A stretch of DNA of 37,174 nt from Bacteroidales bacterium (lineage in GTDB: Bacteria; Bacteroidota; Bacteroidia; Bacteroidales; F082). Positions 1 to 7,220 of this stretch are shown here, piece by piece. Location of the stretch: the NCBI GenBank assembly GCA_016281295.1, contig JAEEII010000166.1, forward strand, positions 1-37,174, in the 5' to 3' direction. Under the pieces are notes generated by a model, which did no database searches, had not been told where the DNA came from, and saw only the letters and a program-made list of their open reading frames with translations. Positions within the stretch are counted from its first letter, which is position 1, and every line of letters begins with the position of its first letter. The position numbers and the translations under genes were made by a program.

Positions 1-1
1 A

Positions 2-448
2 GAACCGGAGCCGGAACAAAAGCCTATCACCACCGTATCCCTGGACTTTGATGACTGGGACGATGACTACTACTATGGAGAGAGCCGGAACATAAGGACT
101 GTGGCCGGGTTTGGCACCTTCACAAGCCTGGTGAAAGAAAGTGTCGATAGACTCACCGTCAAGTACGACAAGAAGGCCCTGGACTACTGCAGGGACAAAC
201 TGAAGAAAGCGGCGGGGAGCCTCGACTTCAAGGACATAGTGGAGGTCGTGGATGAAGAGGAGACCACCCTTGTGGACTACCTGACCGGGATTGCAGAAGA
301 GTATCTGGAGAACACCAAGATAGAACTCAACGGGAAGGAACTCAAGAACAATGGCGATGAAAAGCACATCCTCAAGCAGGCGAAGAAACTCTTTGCGCAC
401 GAAATCGCCAAGGAACTCATAGAGGAGATAAAGAAAGAAAACCAGTGA
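2..448 (+). CDS. Hypothetical protein, C-terminal part (5' end outside window)
   Basis: The frame is open from base 2 with no stop, so this is the 3' part of a gene that enters from the left. A GTG at 101 could start a shorter 115-aa product, but the upstream codons read as plausible protein (an acidic stretch with DDWDDDYYY), so truncation by the edge is more likely. The visible part is hydrophilic, rich in Lys, Glu and Asp, mostly helical in character, with no signal peptide or membrane segment. I do not recognise a family. It lies 6 nt upstream of the next gene and was probably co-transcribed with it. Function unknown. Confidence 0.6.
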   Translation, partial: EPEPEQKPITTVSLDFDDWDDDYYYGESRNIRTVAGFGTFTSLVKESVDRLTVKYDKKALDYCRDKLKKAAGSLDFKDIVEVVDEEETTLVDYLTGIAEEYLENTKIELNGKELKNNGDEKHILKQAKKLFAHEIAKELIEEIKKENQ

Positions 449-454
449 TGCCCT

Positions 455-940
455 ATGAAGAAGTTAAGTGAAATCCTTTTAAAGCAGCGTTCGATAGAGG
501 ACCAGACACCTCCGCTACACCCCACCCCGACACTGGTCCTTTTCAATGACGTCCTGGATCCGGACAAAGTGATCAACTCCCCGGAGATAGGAAAGCTGGC
601 CGGATACTTCTTTGCGAGCACCACACTTTCCGTTGCCCGGGTGGAGGATCCGGAGAAACTGCATGACTGGCTCAGGGATGAACAGTACAAGGCGGACGTT
701 CAGGGGCGTGCAATGATTTATCCAGTGAAGGCCAGGTTCGAGGACTGGACTTTGGAGACGCACGGCGATGAGTATTCCGGACCGCTATATGTCCAGGTTC
801 TCTCTACTGATGAAGCAACTCTTAACATCCTCACCATCACCTGTCAGTGGTATAACGGACTTTTCCGAAATGACTATTATGTGGTGGGGGCGATTGTTAG
901 TGCAGATGATTTGGAGAGAATCATTAAAACAAGAATCTAA
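455..940 (+). CDS. Hypothetical 161-aa protein
   Basis: A complete frame that begins six bases after the previous stop, which suggests an operon. The product starts MKKLSEILLK and has no leader peptide or membrane segment. The second half alternates hydrophobic and polar residues (YVQVLSTDEATLNILTITC), suggesting a beta-rich cytoplasmic domain, and it ends on a charged helix. I recognise no catalytic motif or family. The minus strand is also open here, but codon quality and the spacing to the upstream gene favour the plus strand. Its partner and role are unknown. Confidence 0.6.
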   Translation: MKKLSEILLKQRSIEDQTPPLHPTPTLVLFNDVLDPDKVINSPEIGKLAGYFFASTTLSVARVEDPEKLHDWLRDEQYKADVQGRAMIYPVKARFEDWTLETHGDEYSGPLYVQVLSTDEATLNILTITCQWYNGLFRNDYYVVGAIVSADDLERIIKTRI

Positions 941-963
941 CAAGAAAGAGTTTATTCCCCAAT

Positions 964-1017
964 TGTCCCGCATGTCCCATTTGTCCCTGTAAATCTTGGG
1001 ATGGGACAAGCGGGACA
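964..1017. repeat. Inverted repeat with GTCCC modules
   Basis: The arms 964-980 (TGTCCCGCATGTCCCAT) and 1001-1017 (ATGGGACAAGCGGGACA) are reverse complements apart from one base. Each arm holds two copies of the TGTCCC core. It lies just after the stop at 940. There is no T-run, so it is not an obvious terminator. A related GTCCC inverted repeat is at 21831-21880 beside the recombinase genes. Confidence 0.7.
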
Positions 1018-1022
1018 GAAGA

Positions 1023-1163
1023 GGTCATATTCCCGTTGGCGTCGTAGGTGAATGACAGACTATTCTCCAGGCCGGAGTTCCCGTATCTTTTCAGAGCCGT
1101 GATGTTGCTGTTGCGGTCATAGACGACCTCTCGTTCAGTGTCGGTCAGAGACGGGGTCTGCGC
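1023..1163 (-). pseudogene. RHS/YD-repeat protein fragment 1
   Basis: On the minus strand this stretch encodes about 47 residues with the signature of Bacteroidales RHS/YD-repeat proteins: TPSLTDTE, then VVYDRNSNIT, then LSFTYDANGNMT. RHS proteins are large secreted toxins or wall-associated proteins of well over 1000 residues. Here only an internal scrap survives, with no start, leader or toxin domain. It is a remnant of deletion or recombination. A second fragment with the same blocks lies at 1387-1464. Confidence 0.75.
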
Positions 1164-1209
1164 CGCATATCCTCTTCAAGAAAACTTATCTTCGCTCCCA
1201 ATCCCTCGC

Positions 1210-1320
1210 CTACTTGCCCTCCTCTAGGTCGATATAGTTCTGATCGTCTTCGGTTCGACCGCGGATGATAAATGCAATCCAGACACTAGGCACGAGAAAG
1301 ACCTTGTAAGTTGCTGAGTT
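1210..1320 (-). pseudogene. Possible gene-tail remnant next to RHS scraps
   Basis: Between the two RHS fragments the minus strand stays open for about 35 codons. It encodes a hydrophobic segment (VFLVPSVWIAFII) followed by a charged tail ending DLEEGK and a stop at 1210-1212. This looks like the C-terminus of a small membrane protein, perhaps an immunity-type partner lost with the RHS gene. There is no start codon in context and the family is not recognised. It may be chance. Confidence 0.25.
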
Positions 1321-1347
1321 TTAAGCACTTTACAAGGTCTTCTTTTT
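1298..1347. terminator. Hairpin with T-run
   Basis: The perfect 12-bp arms AAGACCTTGTAA (1298-1309) and TTACAAGGTCTT (1330-1341) enclose a second short stem, TGCT/AGCA. A T-run follows at 1343-1348 on the plus strand. It fits a rho-independent terminator reading plus-ward. It may also mark an integration boundary, because phased GGTCAC repeats follow at once. Confidence 0.6.
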
Positions 1348-1364
1348 TGCAATTCCCCAAATTT

Positions 1365-1410
1365 GGTCACTTTTGGTCACCACTTTTCATTTTCGGACAC
1401 TTTCGGTCAT
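1365..1410. repeat. Phased GGTCAC/GGACAC repeats (10-20-10 spacing)
   Basis: The hexamers GGTCAC (1365), GGTCAC (1375), GGACAC (1395) and GGTCAT (1405) start 10, 20 and 10 bp apart, so all face the same side of the helix. The last two overlap the end of RHS fragment 2. The same spacing recurs at 24949-24994 after the tyrosine recombinase. Protein-binding (integrase arm-type) sites are an inference. Confidence 0.5.
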
Positions 1411-1464
1411 ATTCCCATTGGCGTCGTAGGCGATGCCCAGCTCCGTGTCCGTCAGAGAGGGAGT
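1387..1464 (-). pseudogene. RHS/YD-repeat protein fragment 2
   Basis: The minus-strand codons give TPSLTDTE, GIAYDANGNMT and a stop at 1387-1389. They repeat the two conserved blocks of fragment 1, but the spacer between them is deleted. Two scraps of the same protein type within 450 bp, separated by unrelated sequence, point to decay of one RHS gene or a tandem array. It lies 40 bp from the 3' end of the response regulator gene. Confidence 0.65.
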
Positions 1465-1503
1465 CAAGGCCCGCGTTGCCCCTGATGGACCATCTCGGAA
1501 TTT

Positions 1504-2322
1504 TCAGCCTGGCAGGAGAGAGGCGAGGAGACGTTTCTTGCTGTCGGCGGTGATGGAGAAGGAGGCGGTGTCATAGGGGGCTTTCAGGTGAACCAGGGTA
1601 TCACGGCCGGGGCCCGGGGTGAGATGATCTACCTGGTCCAGGCGGAGGATCACCTGGCGGCTGATCCGTTGGAAGCGGTCCGGGTCCAGGCTTTCGGACA
1701 AGGCGCCCAGCGATCCCGGGTAGTCCGCCCATTCGCTGTCGCAGAGATACACGCGCACGCCGCCCTCGTCCAATTCGGCGTAGCAGAGATCCTTCGTTTC
1801 CCGAACCACCTCGCCCTGCCCTTTGTGCAGCAGGATCCTGCTGCGGTATACCGGCCGTCCCGCGCCCAGATCGGCATACACGCCGCCAAGAGCCGCGGTG
1901 ACTTGAGAACCCGGCCATTCTGAAATAGGCTCTTGTGCCGACGCCGGATCCGAAGCCGCCCGCCGCCCCAGGATACGCTCGCACTTCTCGAGCGCCCGGG
2001 TCAGAGCCTCCTCGCGATAGGGCTTGAGCAGATAGTCAATGCAGTTGTAGTCGAAGGCTTTCAAGGCATATTCGTCGTAGGCCGTCGTGAAGACAACCAG
2101 GGCCTCCGTGCGCACCCGCTCGAAGATGGCGAACGAGAGCCCGTCTTCCAGCCGGATGTCCGCGAAGATGAGGTCCAGTTCCGGATGGGCCTCCAGGGCC
2201 GGGAGGGATTCCACGATACTGCCTGTCCGGCCGAGGACGTCCCAGTCCGGGCGCAGGCGGGTCAGAAGCCGCTCCAGGGAACGGGCGGCCGACGCTTCAT
2301 CTTCAATGATCCAGATCTTCAT
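1504..2322 (-). CDS. LytTR-family response regulator
   Basis: A 272-residue response regulator of the AlgR/LytR type. Residues 1-115 form the receiver: acidic pair E7-D8, phospho-acceptor Asp55 (FADIRLEDG), Thr80, and Lys100 in the LLKP motif. Residues about 160-270 form a LytTR DNA-binding domain, recognisable by the LHKGQGEVV beta strand, the FQRISRQVIL helix-strand region and the TADSKKRLL tail. LytTR proteins bind pairs of about 9-bp direct repeats one or two helical turns apart. Exactly such pairs occur in front of 3603, 6216 and 7221, so these are the likely targets. The gene overlaps its kinase by 20 bp (translational coupling) and is clearly more GC-rich than the lipoprotein genes. 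A copy of its C-terminal codons lies at 6917-7030. Confidence 0.93.
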   Translation of the reverse strand: MKIWIIEDEASAARSLERLLTRLRPDWDVLGRTGSIVESLPALEAHPELDLIFADIRLEDGLSFAIFERVRTEALVVFTTAYDEYALKAFDYNCIDYLLKPYREEALTRALEKCERILGRRAASDPASAQEPISEWPGSQVTAALGGVYADLGAGRPVYRSRILLHKGQGEVVRETKDLCYAELDEGGVRVYLCDSEWADYPGSLGALSESLDPDRFQRISRQVILRLDQVDHLTPGPGRDTLVHLKAPYDTASFSITADSKKRLLASLLPG

Positions 2323-3412
2323 GGCTTTCGCTCTTTAGGAGGGGAAGGCTGACGCAGAATTCCGTCCCGTCATCCACGACCTCGATGTCGCGGCCGGAGA
2401 CGAGGCGATAACGGTCCTTCAGGGTCCGGAGGCCCGTGCCGGCCGAGGGGATGGGAGAGACGAGGGGCAGGATATTATTGGACACCACGATCCGGTCGCC
2501 GTCGAGCCGGAGGCGGATCCGGAGGGCGTCTGCACGGCCGTGGCGGTTGTGCTTGACCGCGTTCCCGACCAGCGACTGCACAGCGACCGGACAGACCCAG
2601 CCGTCGGATGCGTCCAGCGCCGGATCGATCTCGACGCTGACGCCGCCGTAGCGCTGACTCAGGTTGCGGGCGTAGTCCCGCACGAAGCGCAATTCGTCCC
2701 GGAGCGGGACACGCTCTTTGTCGGCATACAGAAGCAGATAACGGTAAGCGTCGGTCAGGTCCCCGAGAAAGCGCCGCGCCTGGTCCGGGTCCTCTTCGAT
2801 CAAGGAGTCAAGGGTGCTGAAACTGTTGAATACAAAATGGTTGTCGGTGCGCAGGGCCTGGTTCTGCACGCGGGAGCGTAGCAAAGACAATTCTTTTTCC
2901 TGCGCCTCCGATTCGGCCCTTAAGCGGGATTCTTCCTCATCGCGGTAGCGGTTGATCAGGAAGGAGACAAGATACGCGGTCGTGAGGACGGACAGGTCCA
3001 CGTAATCCGTGAAAAGAATGCGGAAGAACAGGCCTTCCTTCTCCGGGAAAATGGCCTGGTACGCAGCAGCCATGCCCGTGGAAGCCAAGCCGTTGAGCAC
3101 GGCCAGGATCATGACCTGCAAGATCAGCTTGCCCATCGTCTTTTCCGCATCCCAGAAGGCGGCCACGACTAGCCGGCAGTACAATAGGGAAAGCTCCAGC
3201 AGCAGCGTGATCTCGACCACATGTTCCAGCAGCTCCCGCCCGATCTCCAGCCACAGGGCCCGCCCGCTCAGCGAGCGGTACACCGGCCAGTTGACCAGCG
3301 TCCACAGCACCCAGCTGAACAGGATGGCGATGAACAGCAACAGCCCGTGCCGAAGTCGCTGCTCCCGCCGGGCTGTCTGGTATGTATCGAAGAGATGTAC
3401 TTTGCGGACCAT
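2303..3412 (-). CDS. Membrane sensor histidine kinase (LytS/His_kinase type)
   Basis: A 369-residue kinase partner of the LytTR regulator. There are four predicted membrane helices at about 22-41, 62-85, 97-119 and 137-154, and no large extracellular sensor domain. A short coiled coil (160-185) leads to the His_kinase motif DNHFVFNSFSTL with phospho-acceptor His192. A HATPase domain follows with an N-box (GNAVKHN) and G-box (GTGLRTL). I place the start at the ATG at 3412, after GGAAGG. The longer in-frame start at 3439 would lie inside the promoter box at 3437-3444. The stimulus is unknown; such short membrane sensors often respond to envelope state. The gene is transcribed divergently from the lipoprotein at 3603. 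Confidence 0.9.
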   Translation of the reverse strand: MVRKVHLFDTYQTARREQRLRHGLLLFIAILFSWVLWTLVNWPVYRSLSGRALWLEIGRELLEHVVEITLLLELSLLYCRLVVAAFWDAEKTMGKLILQVMILAVLNGLASTGMAAAYQAIFPEKEGLFFRILFTDYVDLSVLTTAYLVSFLINRYRDEEESRLRAESEAQEKELSLLRSRVQNQALRTDNHFVFNSFSTLDSLIEEDPDQARRFLGDLTDAYRYLLLYADKERVPLRDELRFVRDYARNLSQRYGGVSVEIDPALDASDGWVCPVAVQSLVGNAVKHNRHGRADALRIRLRLDGDRIVVSNNILPLVSPIPSAGTGLRTLKDRYRLVSGRDIEVVDDGTEFCVSLPLLKSESHEDLDH

Positions 3413-3436
3413 AAGCCTTCCATAGTCTCTGTGCCA

Positions 3437-3444
3437 CAAAGATA
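3437..3444 (-). promoter_or_regulatory. -7 box of the kinase/regulator operon
   Basis: The minus strand reads TATCTTTG, a perfect match to the Bacteroidota -7 consensus TAnnTTTG. Transcription would start near 3431, leaving a leader of about 20 nt before the ATG at 3412. The LytTR-type repeats at 3501-3537 lie about 60 bp upstream, so autoregulation is possible. Confidence 0.7.
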
Positions 3445-3500
3445 CGAAAAATAAACCATCGAAGGCTTCGAATTACTCTGCCATCTCCAAAAAAACGGAA

Positions 3501-3576
3501 AATGTCAGGTTCACGGCCAAAAATGTCGGGTTCACGGAAATAAAATTGCTCTGACCGCCAATCGGAGCTATCTTCG
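3501..3576 (+). promoter_or_regulatory. LytTR-type operator and promoter P1
   Basis: There are two direct repeats, AATGTCAGGTTCACGG (3501-3516) and AATGTCGGGTTCACGG (3522-3537), with a 21-bp period. Then come TTG at 3546-3548, a 20-nt spacer and the -7 box TATCTTCG at 3569-3576. The second repeat ends exactly 31 nt before the -7 box, as at 6113 and 7104. It drives the operon starting at 3603 and is probably bound by the adjacent regulator. Confidence 0.8.
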
Positions 3577-3602
3577 TCGCCCTAAACCAAAACAATGAGT
3601 TT

Positions 3603-5222
3603 ATGTACAAAAAAGTTGTATTTTTCTTGATTCTGTCTTTTGCAGGATTGTTTTTTTTCTCTTGTGATAAGCAAGAGCCGATAAACAGCGTGTCCGAATT
3701 ATCTTATCCAAAAGAATGGAGCTCCTCTTTGGAGGAATTTGCCATTATTCTTTCCCGCGCTGTAACAAATGAAGAGTCCTTGCGCTCTTTTCTCAAAACA
3801 GAGGCAGCAAAGCAGGTGGATAGAGATAATGATGTTTTCTATCCTTGGACGAGAAACTCTCAGGTAAAGGACAATCTGTCTTTCTCTCGTTTATTGGCCT
3901 TATATGACACTAAAGGTGCTATGCCTTTTATAGAAAAGGACGTTCCGACACTAACCGTTCTTGTCCCAGATTGGACGTGGATAAATGACGGTTGCTTTAG
4001 CATCAACAGATGGGATACATCCGACCCGGAGATAGCTGTAGGATACCAAACGGATTCGTTAACATTATCTCTTTATGTCGACGGTTCTTATGCGGGTAGC
4101 CTAGAATATGGAGAATTTCCGAGTTTTCCTGTCCTTGTCGTAAAGGCTAATGAACGAATAAAGGTGTCTCCTGTACAGACAAGAAATGGAGAATTGTCTT
4201 ATGAGTTTGTTAACGATGTCTTTGATGGAAGCAAACATCTCTTAACACGGAGCGAGGTTTATACTCAGGAGTGGGATTACATCAAAGATGGTAGTTCTGA
4301 TTTTGTTCCGGAAACCGACCTGAATAATCTTGTTATTACGGCATATGATGAGTTTACCCCGGGGAGCGTCAACGAGATGCAGAGAGATTATATATATTAC
4401 GGTATGACAAAGGTAAACTCTACAAATGGGGTACTGAATCAAAATATTAGGGAACGCTTATATCGATTTAAGGTGTCTGCTGCTGCAGCGGGTGGCCTTC
4501 TTGATTCAGCAGATCCACAGTTTCAGAAAGAACTGATCAAGTGGAGAAATAAGAATGCGTATGAAGGAAATGAAATCCAACCTTTTCTCTGGAGCGACGG
4601 GGCCCTTGAGATTCACATTTCCATGTATAAAGGGGATAAGCATCCTAATTCAATGATCTCCGCTCCAGAAATGGTTTTCCATGTAAAGCCAGAAGATTTG
4701 TGGCAGCTCAAGAAAAGTCAGGTTTTGAAGGAGTGGAAATTCTTTAGTTGGATGCAAAATAAGTACACATATACCAACTCATTGAATGATTTGACATATA
4801 GATGGTATTATCCTGAAAGCAATGTAGATCTTCCGTTATGGGACATTTCTAAAGAATCTACAGAGTTATGGTTTCATGCCTTTGAGTATGACGATTCACA
4901 AACTATTACAAAGCAAGAATCAAAAACATATAAGTATACCAATAATATCAAACAGACTCCCGGAATAACTTTAGGAGATAAAGTGAAAGTTTCATTGGGA
5001 TTTGAATTTGGAGAGTCAGAAGAGTCGTCCATTACTTCAGGAACTACAATTGTAACATCTCATGGTTCAAATCAACTTGGTGACATACATTATTCATTTT
5101 CTACTCCGATCATCATTTCTGATAAGCAATACAAAGATGGCGTAGGAGGCTATAATGTTCGCTCTGTATCTAACGGGACACTGACGATGACGCTTATTCC
5201 ATATGACATTAATTCCAAATGA
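3603..5222 (+). CDS. Large surface/periplasmic lipoprotein, unknown function
   Basis: A 539-residue protein with a lipoprotein leader: basic start MYKKV, hydrophobic core, lipobox FFSC with Cys21. It is therefore anchored in the outer or inner membrane after processing. The mature part is mostly beta-like and rich in Tyr, Trp, Ser and Asp. The last about 110 residues hold long runs of alternating Ser/Thr and hydrophobic residues (SITSGTTIVTSHGS) that resemble amphipathic hairpins of pore-forming or adhesive proteins, but I cannot assign a family. It is the first gene behind P1, followed after 16 bp by a small lipoprotein, so the two are probably co-expressed under the LytTR regulator. It is clearly more AT-rich than the regulator genes, hinting at a different origin. 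Confidence 0.85.
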   Translation: MYKKVVFFLILSFAGLFFFSCDKQEPINSVSELSYPKEWSSSLEEFAIILSRAVTNEESLRSFLKTEAAKQVDRDNDVFYPWTRNSQVKDNLSFSRLLALYDTKGAMPFIEKDVPTLTVLVPDWTWINDGCFSINRWDTSDPEIAVGYQTDSLTLSLYVDGSYAGSLEYGEFPSFPVLVVKANERIKVSPVQTRNGELSYEFVNDVFDGSKHLLTRSEVYTQEWDYIKDGSSDFVPETDLNNLVITAYDEFTPGSVNEMQRDYIYYGMTKVNSTNGVLNQNIRERLYRFKVSAAAAGGLLDSADPQFQKELIKWRNKNAYEGNEIQPFLWSDGALEIHISMYKGDKHPNSMISAPEMVFHVKPEDLWQLKKSQVLKEWKFFSWMQNKYTYTNSLNDLTYRWYYPESNVDLPLWDISKESTELWFHAFEYDDSQTITKQESKTYKYTNNIKQTPGITLGDKVKVSLGFEFGESEESSITSGTTIVTSHGSNQLGDIHYSFSTPIIISDKQYKDGVGGYNVRSVSNGTLTMTLIPYDINSK

Positions 5223-5238
5223 TAAATAGACAGAAACA

Positions 5239-5895
5239 ATGAATAACATACAAGGATTCGTATTCTTAGCCTGCTTGATAAATGTCGTTGCATGCACGCA
5301 GTCAAATCTTGAGGTGGAACATTTCAACGATGATAATGCTGGGGAGTACGCCTTGGCATCTGCACAATTAAAGAGCATGCAGTTGGACTTGAATGGTGAT
5401 GGTCTTTGCAGCTCAAATCTCCTGGATGAACTGACATTAAAAGGAAGTGGCAATGGCAATCTTGGCAGGATAAGCAGTATCTACGGGCAGGCGGGAAGTA
5501 TCCAGAAGGCGGACTACCCTGATATGCCGTATAAGATTGTTCTGGCCTTTCCGATGCAACATGTCGATAAATATGTTAAAACTCAGGAGGTCACTATGCG
5601 AGATGCCGATCATCGAGATTTCATATTCGAATATGTTATTTCCCAAGACGGCAGTTACAAGATCAACCTTACTCCCGAGGCTGACTGGAGTATTTTCCCA
5701 CAGCCTTATATGGCAGGTGGTACGCAATGGGATTTCAATTATCTGAACTATGCCGGCCCTCAGGTTTATAATATTGATATTGATAACGGCTGGATCAGGG
5801 CGACGGCAGATCTTCCCTTCTATGATTTTGCAACGGACAAGTGCTTCATTCTACCTGTAAGATTGGAATACAAGCGTGTCGCTTGGTCTAAATAG
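5239..5895 (+). CDS. Small lipoprotein with DLNGDG motif, paralog A
   Basis: A 218-residue protein with a leader ending in the lipobox VVAC (Cys19). Near residue 50 it has LDLNGDGLCSSNLLDEL, a DxNxDG loop like a calcium-binding or dockerin-type loop. The C-terminal half is beta-rich and ends on strands around LPFYDFATDKC. It is clearly homologous to the product of 6216-6893: the same lipobox position, DLNGDG motif, AFP/SFP strand and PFYD/PYYD ending. It follows the 539-aa lipoprotein by 16 bp and is probably translated from the same mRNA. Function unknown; a surface-exposed partner of the large lipoprotein is a guess. Confidence 0.82.
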   Translation: MNNIQGFVFLACLINVVACTQSNLEVEHFNDDNAGEYALASAQLKSMQLDLNGDGLCSSNLLDELTLKGSGNGNLGRISSIYGQAGSIQKADYPDMPYKIVLAFPMQHVDKYVKTQEVTMRDADHRDFIFEYVISQDGSYKINLTPEADWSIFPQPYMAGGTQWDFNYLNYAGPQVYNIDIDNGWIRATADLPFYDFATDKCFILPVRLEYKRVAWSK

Positions 5896-5911
5896 TCCGG
5901 CCTCAGCCGGA
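5896..5911. terminator. Short GC hairpin after the first lipoprotein operon
   Basis: TCCGGC (5896-5901), loop ctca, GCCGGA (5906-5911), then AAAA. It lies directly at the stop codon of the small lipoprotein gene and is followed by the larger hairpin at 5922-6022. There is no T-run, so it is a weak terminator at best. Confidence 0.4.
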
Positions 5912-5921
5912 AAACCCATAG

Positions 5922-6022
5922 AGAGGCTGACTAAAAAGAGATTCTTCGGCAGGCCTTACCTGCCTCAGAATGACATCAGGCTGTCATTCTGAACGTAGTG
6001 AAGAATCTATTAGTCAGCCTCT
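5922..6022. repeat. Large interspersed hairpin element (HSERSEES type)
   Basis: Nested arms: AGAGGCTGACTAA (5922-5934) with TTAGTCAGCCTCT (6010-6022), AGATTCTTC (5939-5947) with GAAGAATCT (6000-6008), and CAGAATGACA (5966-5975) with TGTCATTCTG (5982-5991). The plus strand reads CHSERSEES when translated, the tell-tale of a widespread intergenic repeat often mis-called as protein. It separates two transcription units and may stop transcription in both directions. A partial copy (CAGAATGACAC) is near 7067. Confidence 0.75.
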
Positions 6023-6112
6023 TTCGTTTGTAGAGGAGAGAAACGACCATTTTTTCTCCAGAAATCGGGGAAAAGCAGAAAAAGGGGAGAAAACAAGCTG
6101 GATTGTCTCCCC

Positions 6113-6187
6113 ATGTCAGGTTCGCGGTCAAAAATGTCGGGTTCACGGAAACAAAATTGACTCGGTCACAAATCGGAGTTATTATTG
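6113..6187 (+). promoter_or_regulatory. LytTR-type operator and promoter P2
   Basis: Direct repeats ATGTCAGGTTCGCGG (6113-6127) and ATGTCGGGTTCACGG (6134-6148), with a 21-bp period. TTG is at 6157-6159, then 20 nt, then a -7-like box TATTATTG at 6180-6187, weaker than at P1 and P3. The repeat-to-box distance of 31 nt is identical to P1. It drives the lipoprotein gene at 6216. Confidence 0.75.
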
Positions 6188-6215
6188 CCACCCAAACAAA
6201 AATACAATTAATGAT

Positions 6216-6893
6216 ATGCTAAGAAACAAAGAGAGAATGCTTTTAGGCTTGGCAATAGTAGGAGCCTTGACCGCATGCCAGAGAGAAAGCCTTGTGAGAG
6301 AGTCCTGGAATGACCAGTCTGCGGGATCCTATGCCCTTGTTTCTGCTACTTGGAAGGGCAGCGAGATAGATCTGAATGGAGATGGAGTCCCCAGCTGTGA
6401 CATACTGGAGGAATTAGAGGGGATTGAAGATCATGGAAACTTGTCAATGATAGTAGATGGCCCTTGGGGCGGAACAGTTTCTCCGATTCAAGGTCAGGAA
6501 AGTTCTTCTGTCATCTTGCTCTCTTTCCCTATTCAGCGGATTAATTATAGTTTCAGGGAGACGACCCCTCGTGTGTTTCGCAACTGGGTTGATTTCGTTA
6601 TGTGTGGTTTCGATTATTCTGTTACCAATGCGGGCTCTTGTACTGTTAATTGTGAGCCAAGATTCAATAGCGGGGAGTATCCTGAACCTGTCGTAACCCC
6701 TGGGGTGCAGATATTGGATTATTGCTTTACCGGAATAAGTCAGCCTCGGCGACCTCGGGTTTATTCTATAGAAGTTGCCGTAGACCAGATACGTGTTGAA
6801 GCTTCGGTACCCTATTATGATTATAAAACGGATACCCGCTGTGCGAATCCTGTTATTTTTGTGTATGATAGGATAAAGAGTGCGGCCAGATAA
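6216..6893 (+). CDS. Small lipoprotein with DLNGDG motif, paralog B
   Basis: A 225-residue lipoprotein with leader MLRNKERMLLG and lipobox LTAC (Cys21). The frame is open upstream to 5970, but those codons come from the interspersed hairpin repeat and from the operator/promoter at 6113-6187, so the ATG at 6216 is the real start. The motif IDLNGDGVPSCDILEEL and the closing VPYYDYKTDTRC match the paralog at 5239. Extra Cys residues (PSCD, VMCG, TVNC, TRC) could form disulfides in the exported protein. It is a single-gene unit under P2, so the two paralogs are controlled separately by what looks like the same regulator. Function unknown. Confidence 0.85.
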   Translation: MLRNKERMLLGLAIVGALTACQRESLVRESWNDQSAGSYALVSATWKGSEIDLNGDGVPSCDILEELEGIEDHGNLSMIVDGPWGGTVSPIQGQESSSVILLSFPIQRINYSFRETTPRVFRNWVDFVMCGFDYSVTNAGSCTVNCEPRFNSGEYPEPVVTPGVQILDYCFTGISQPRRPRVYSIEVAVDQIRVEASVPYYDYKTDTRCANPVIFVYDRIKSAAR

Positions 6894-6916
6894 AACTGGC
6901 CAGGGGAAATTGCTTG

Positions 6917-7030
6917 GGCCCCGGTCGTGATACCCTGGTCCACCTGAAGGCCCCCTACGGCACCGTCTTCCTCTCCATCACCGCTGACAGCAAGAAGCGT
7001 CTCCTCGACGGGCTCCTGCTCATTTGGTAG
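6917..7030 (+). pseudogene. Orphan C-terminal fragment of a LytTR regulator gene
   Basis: Thirty-seven codons and a stop at 7028-7030 encode GPGRDTLVHLKAPY followed by SITADSKKRLL. This is nearly the same as the end of the regulator encoded at 1504-2322, but on the opposite strand and with a diverged tail (DGLLLIW). There is no start or receiver domain. It is best explained as the relic of a second regulator copy that once ended here, or of a recombination event that moved the 3' end. It lies between paralog B and operator P3. Confidence 0.8.
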
Positions 7031-7103
7031 GGGATGCCCTCCCCCCCCTCGCCAGACAGGATTCCGTCAGAATGACACACCGAAACGGTCAAGGAAAGCC
7101 CCC

Positions 7104-7178
7104 ATGTCAGGTTCACGGTCAAAAATGTCGGGTTCACGGAACTTGATTTGCTCCGGTTTTTATGCGCTTTTATCTTTG
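7104..7178 (+). promoter_or_regulatory. LytTR-type operator and promoter P3
   Basis: Direct repeats ATGTCAGGTTCACGG (7104-7118) and ATGTCGGGTTCACGG (7125-7139), with a 21-bp period. TTG is at 7148-7150, then 20 nt, then a perfect -7 box TATCTTTG at 7171-7178. It is the best-conserved of the three operator/promoter modules and drives the C10 peptidase gene at 7221. Confidence 0.82.
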
Positions 7179-7220
7179 CATAGCAAATTCAGAAAACCAA
7201 TAAGTACAAATTAAACAGTT

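Noticed and set aside
5970..6215. N-terminal extension of the lipoprotein at 6216.
   Set aside because: These codons arise from the interspersed hairpin repeat and the operator/promoter, and the lipoprotein leader starts at 6216.
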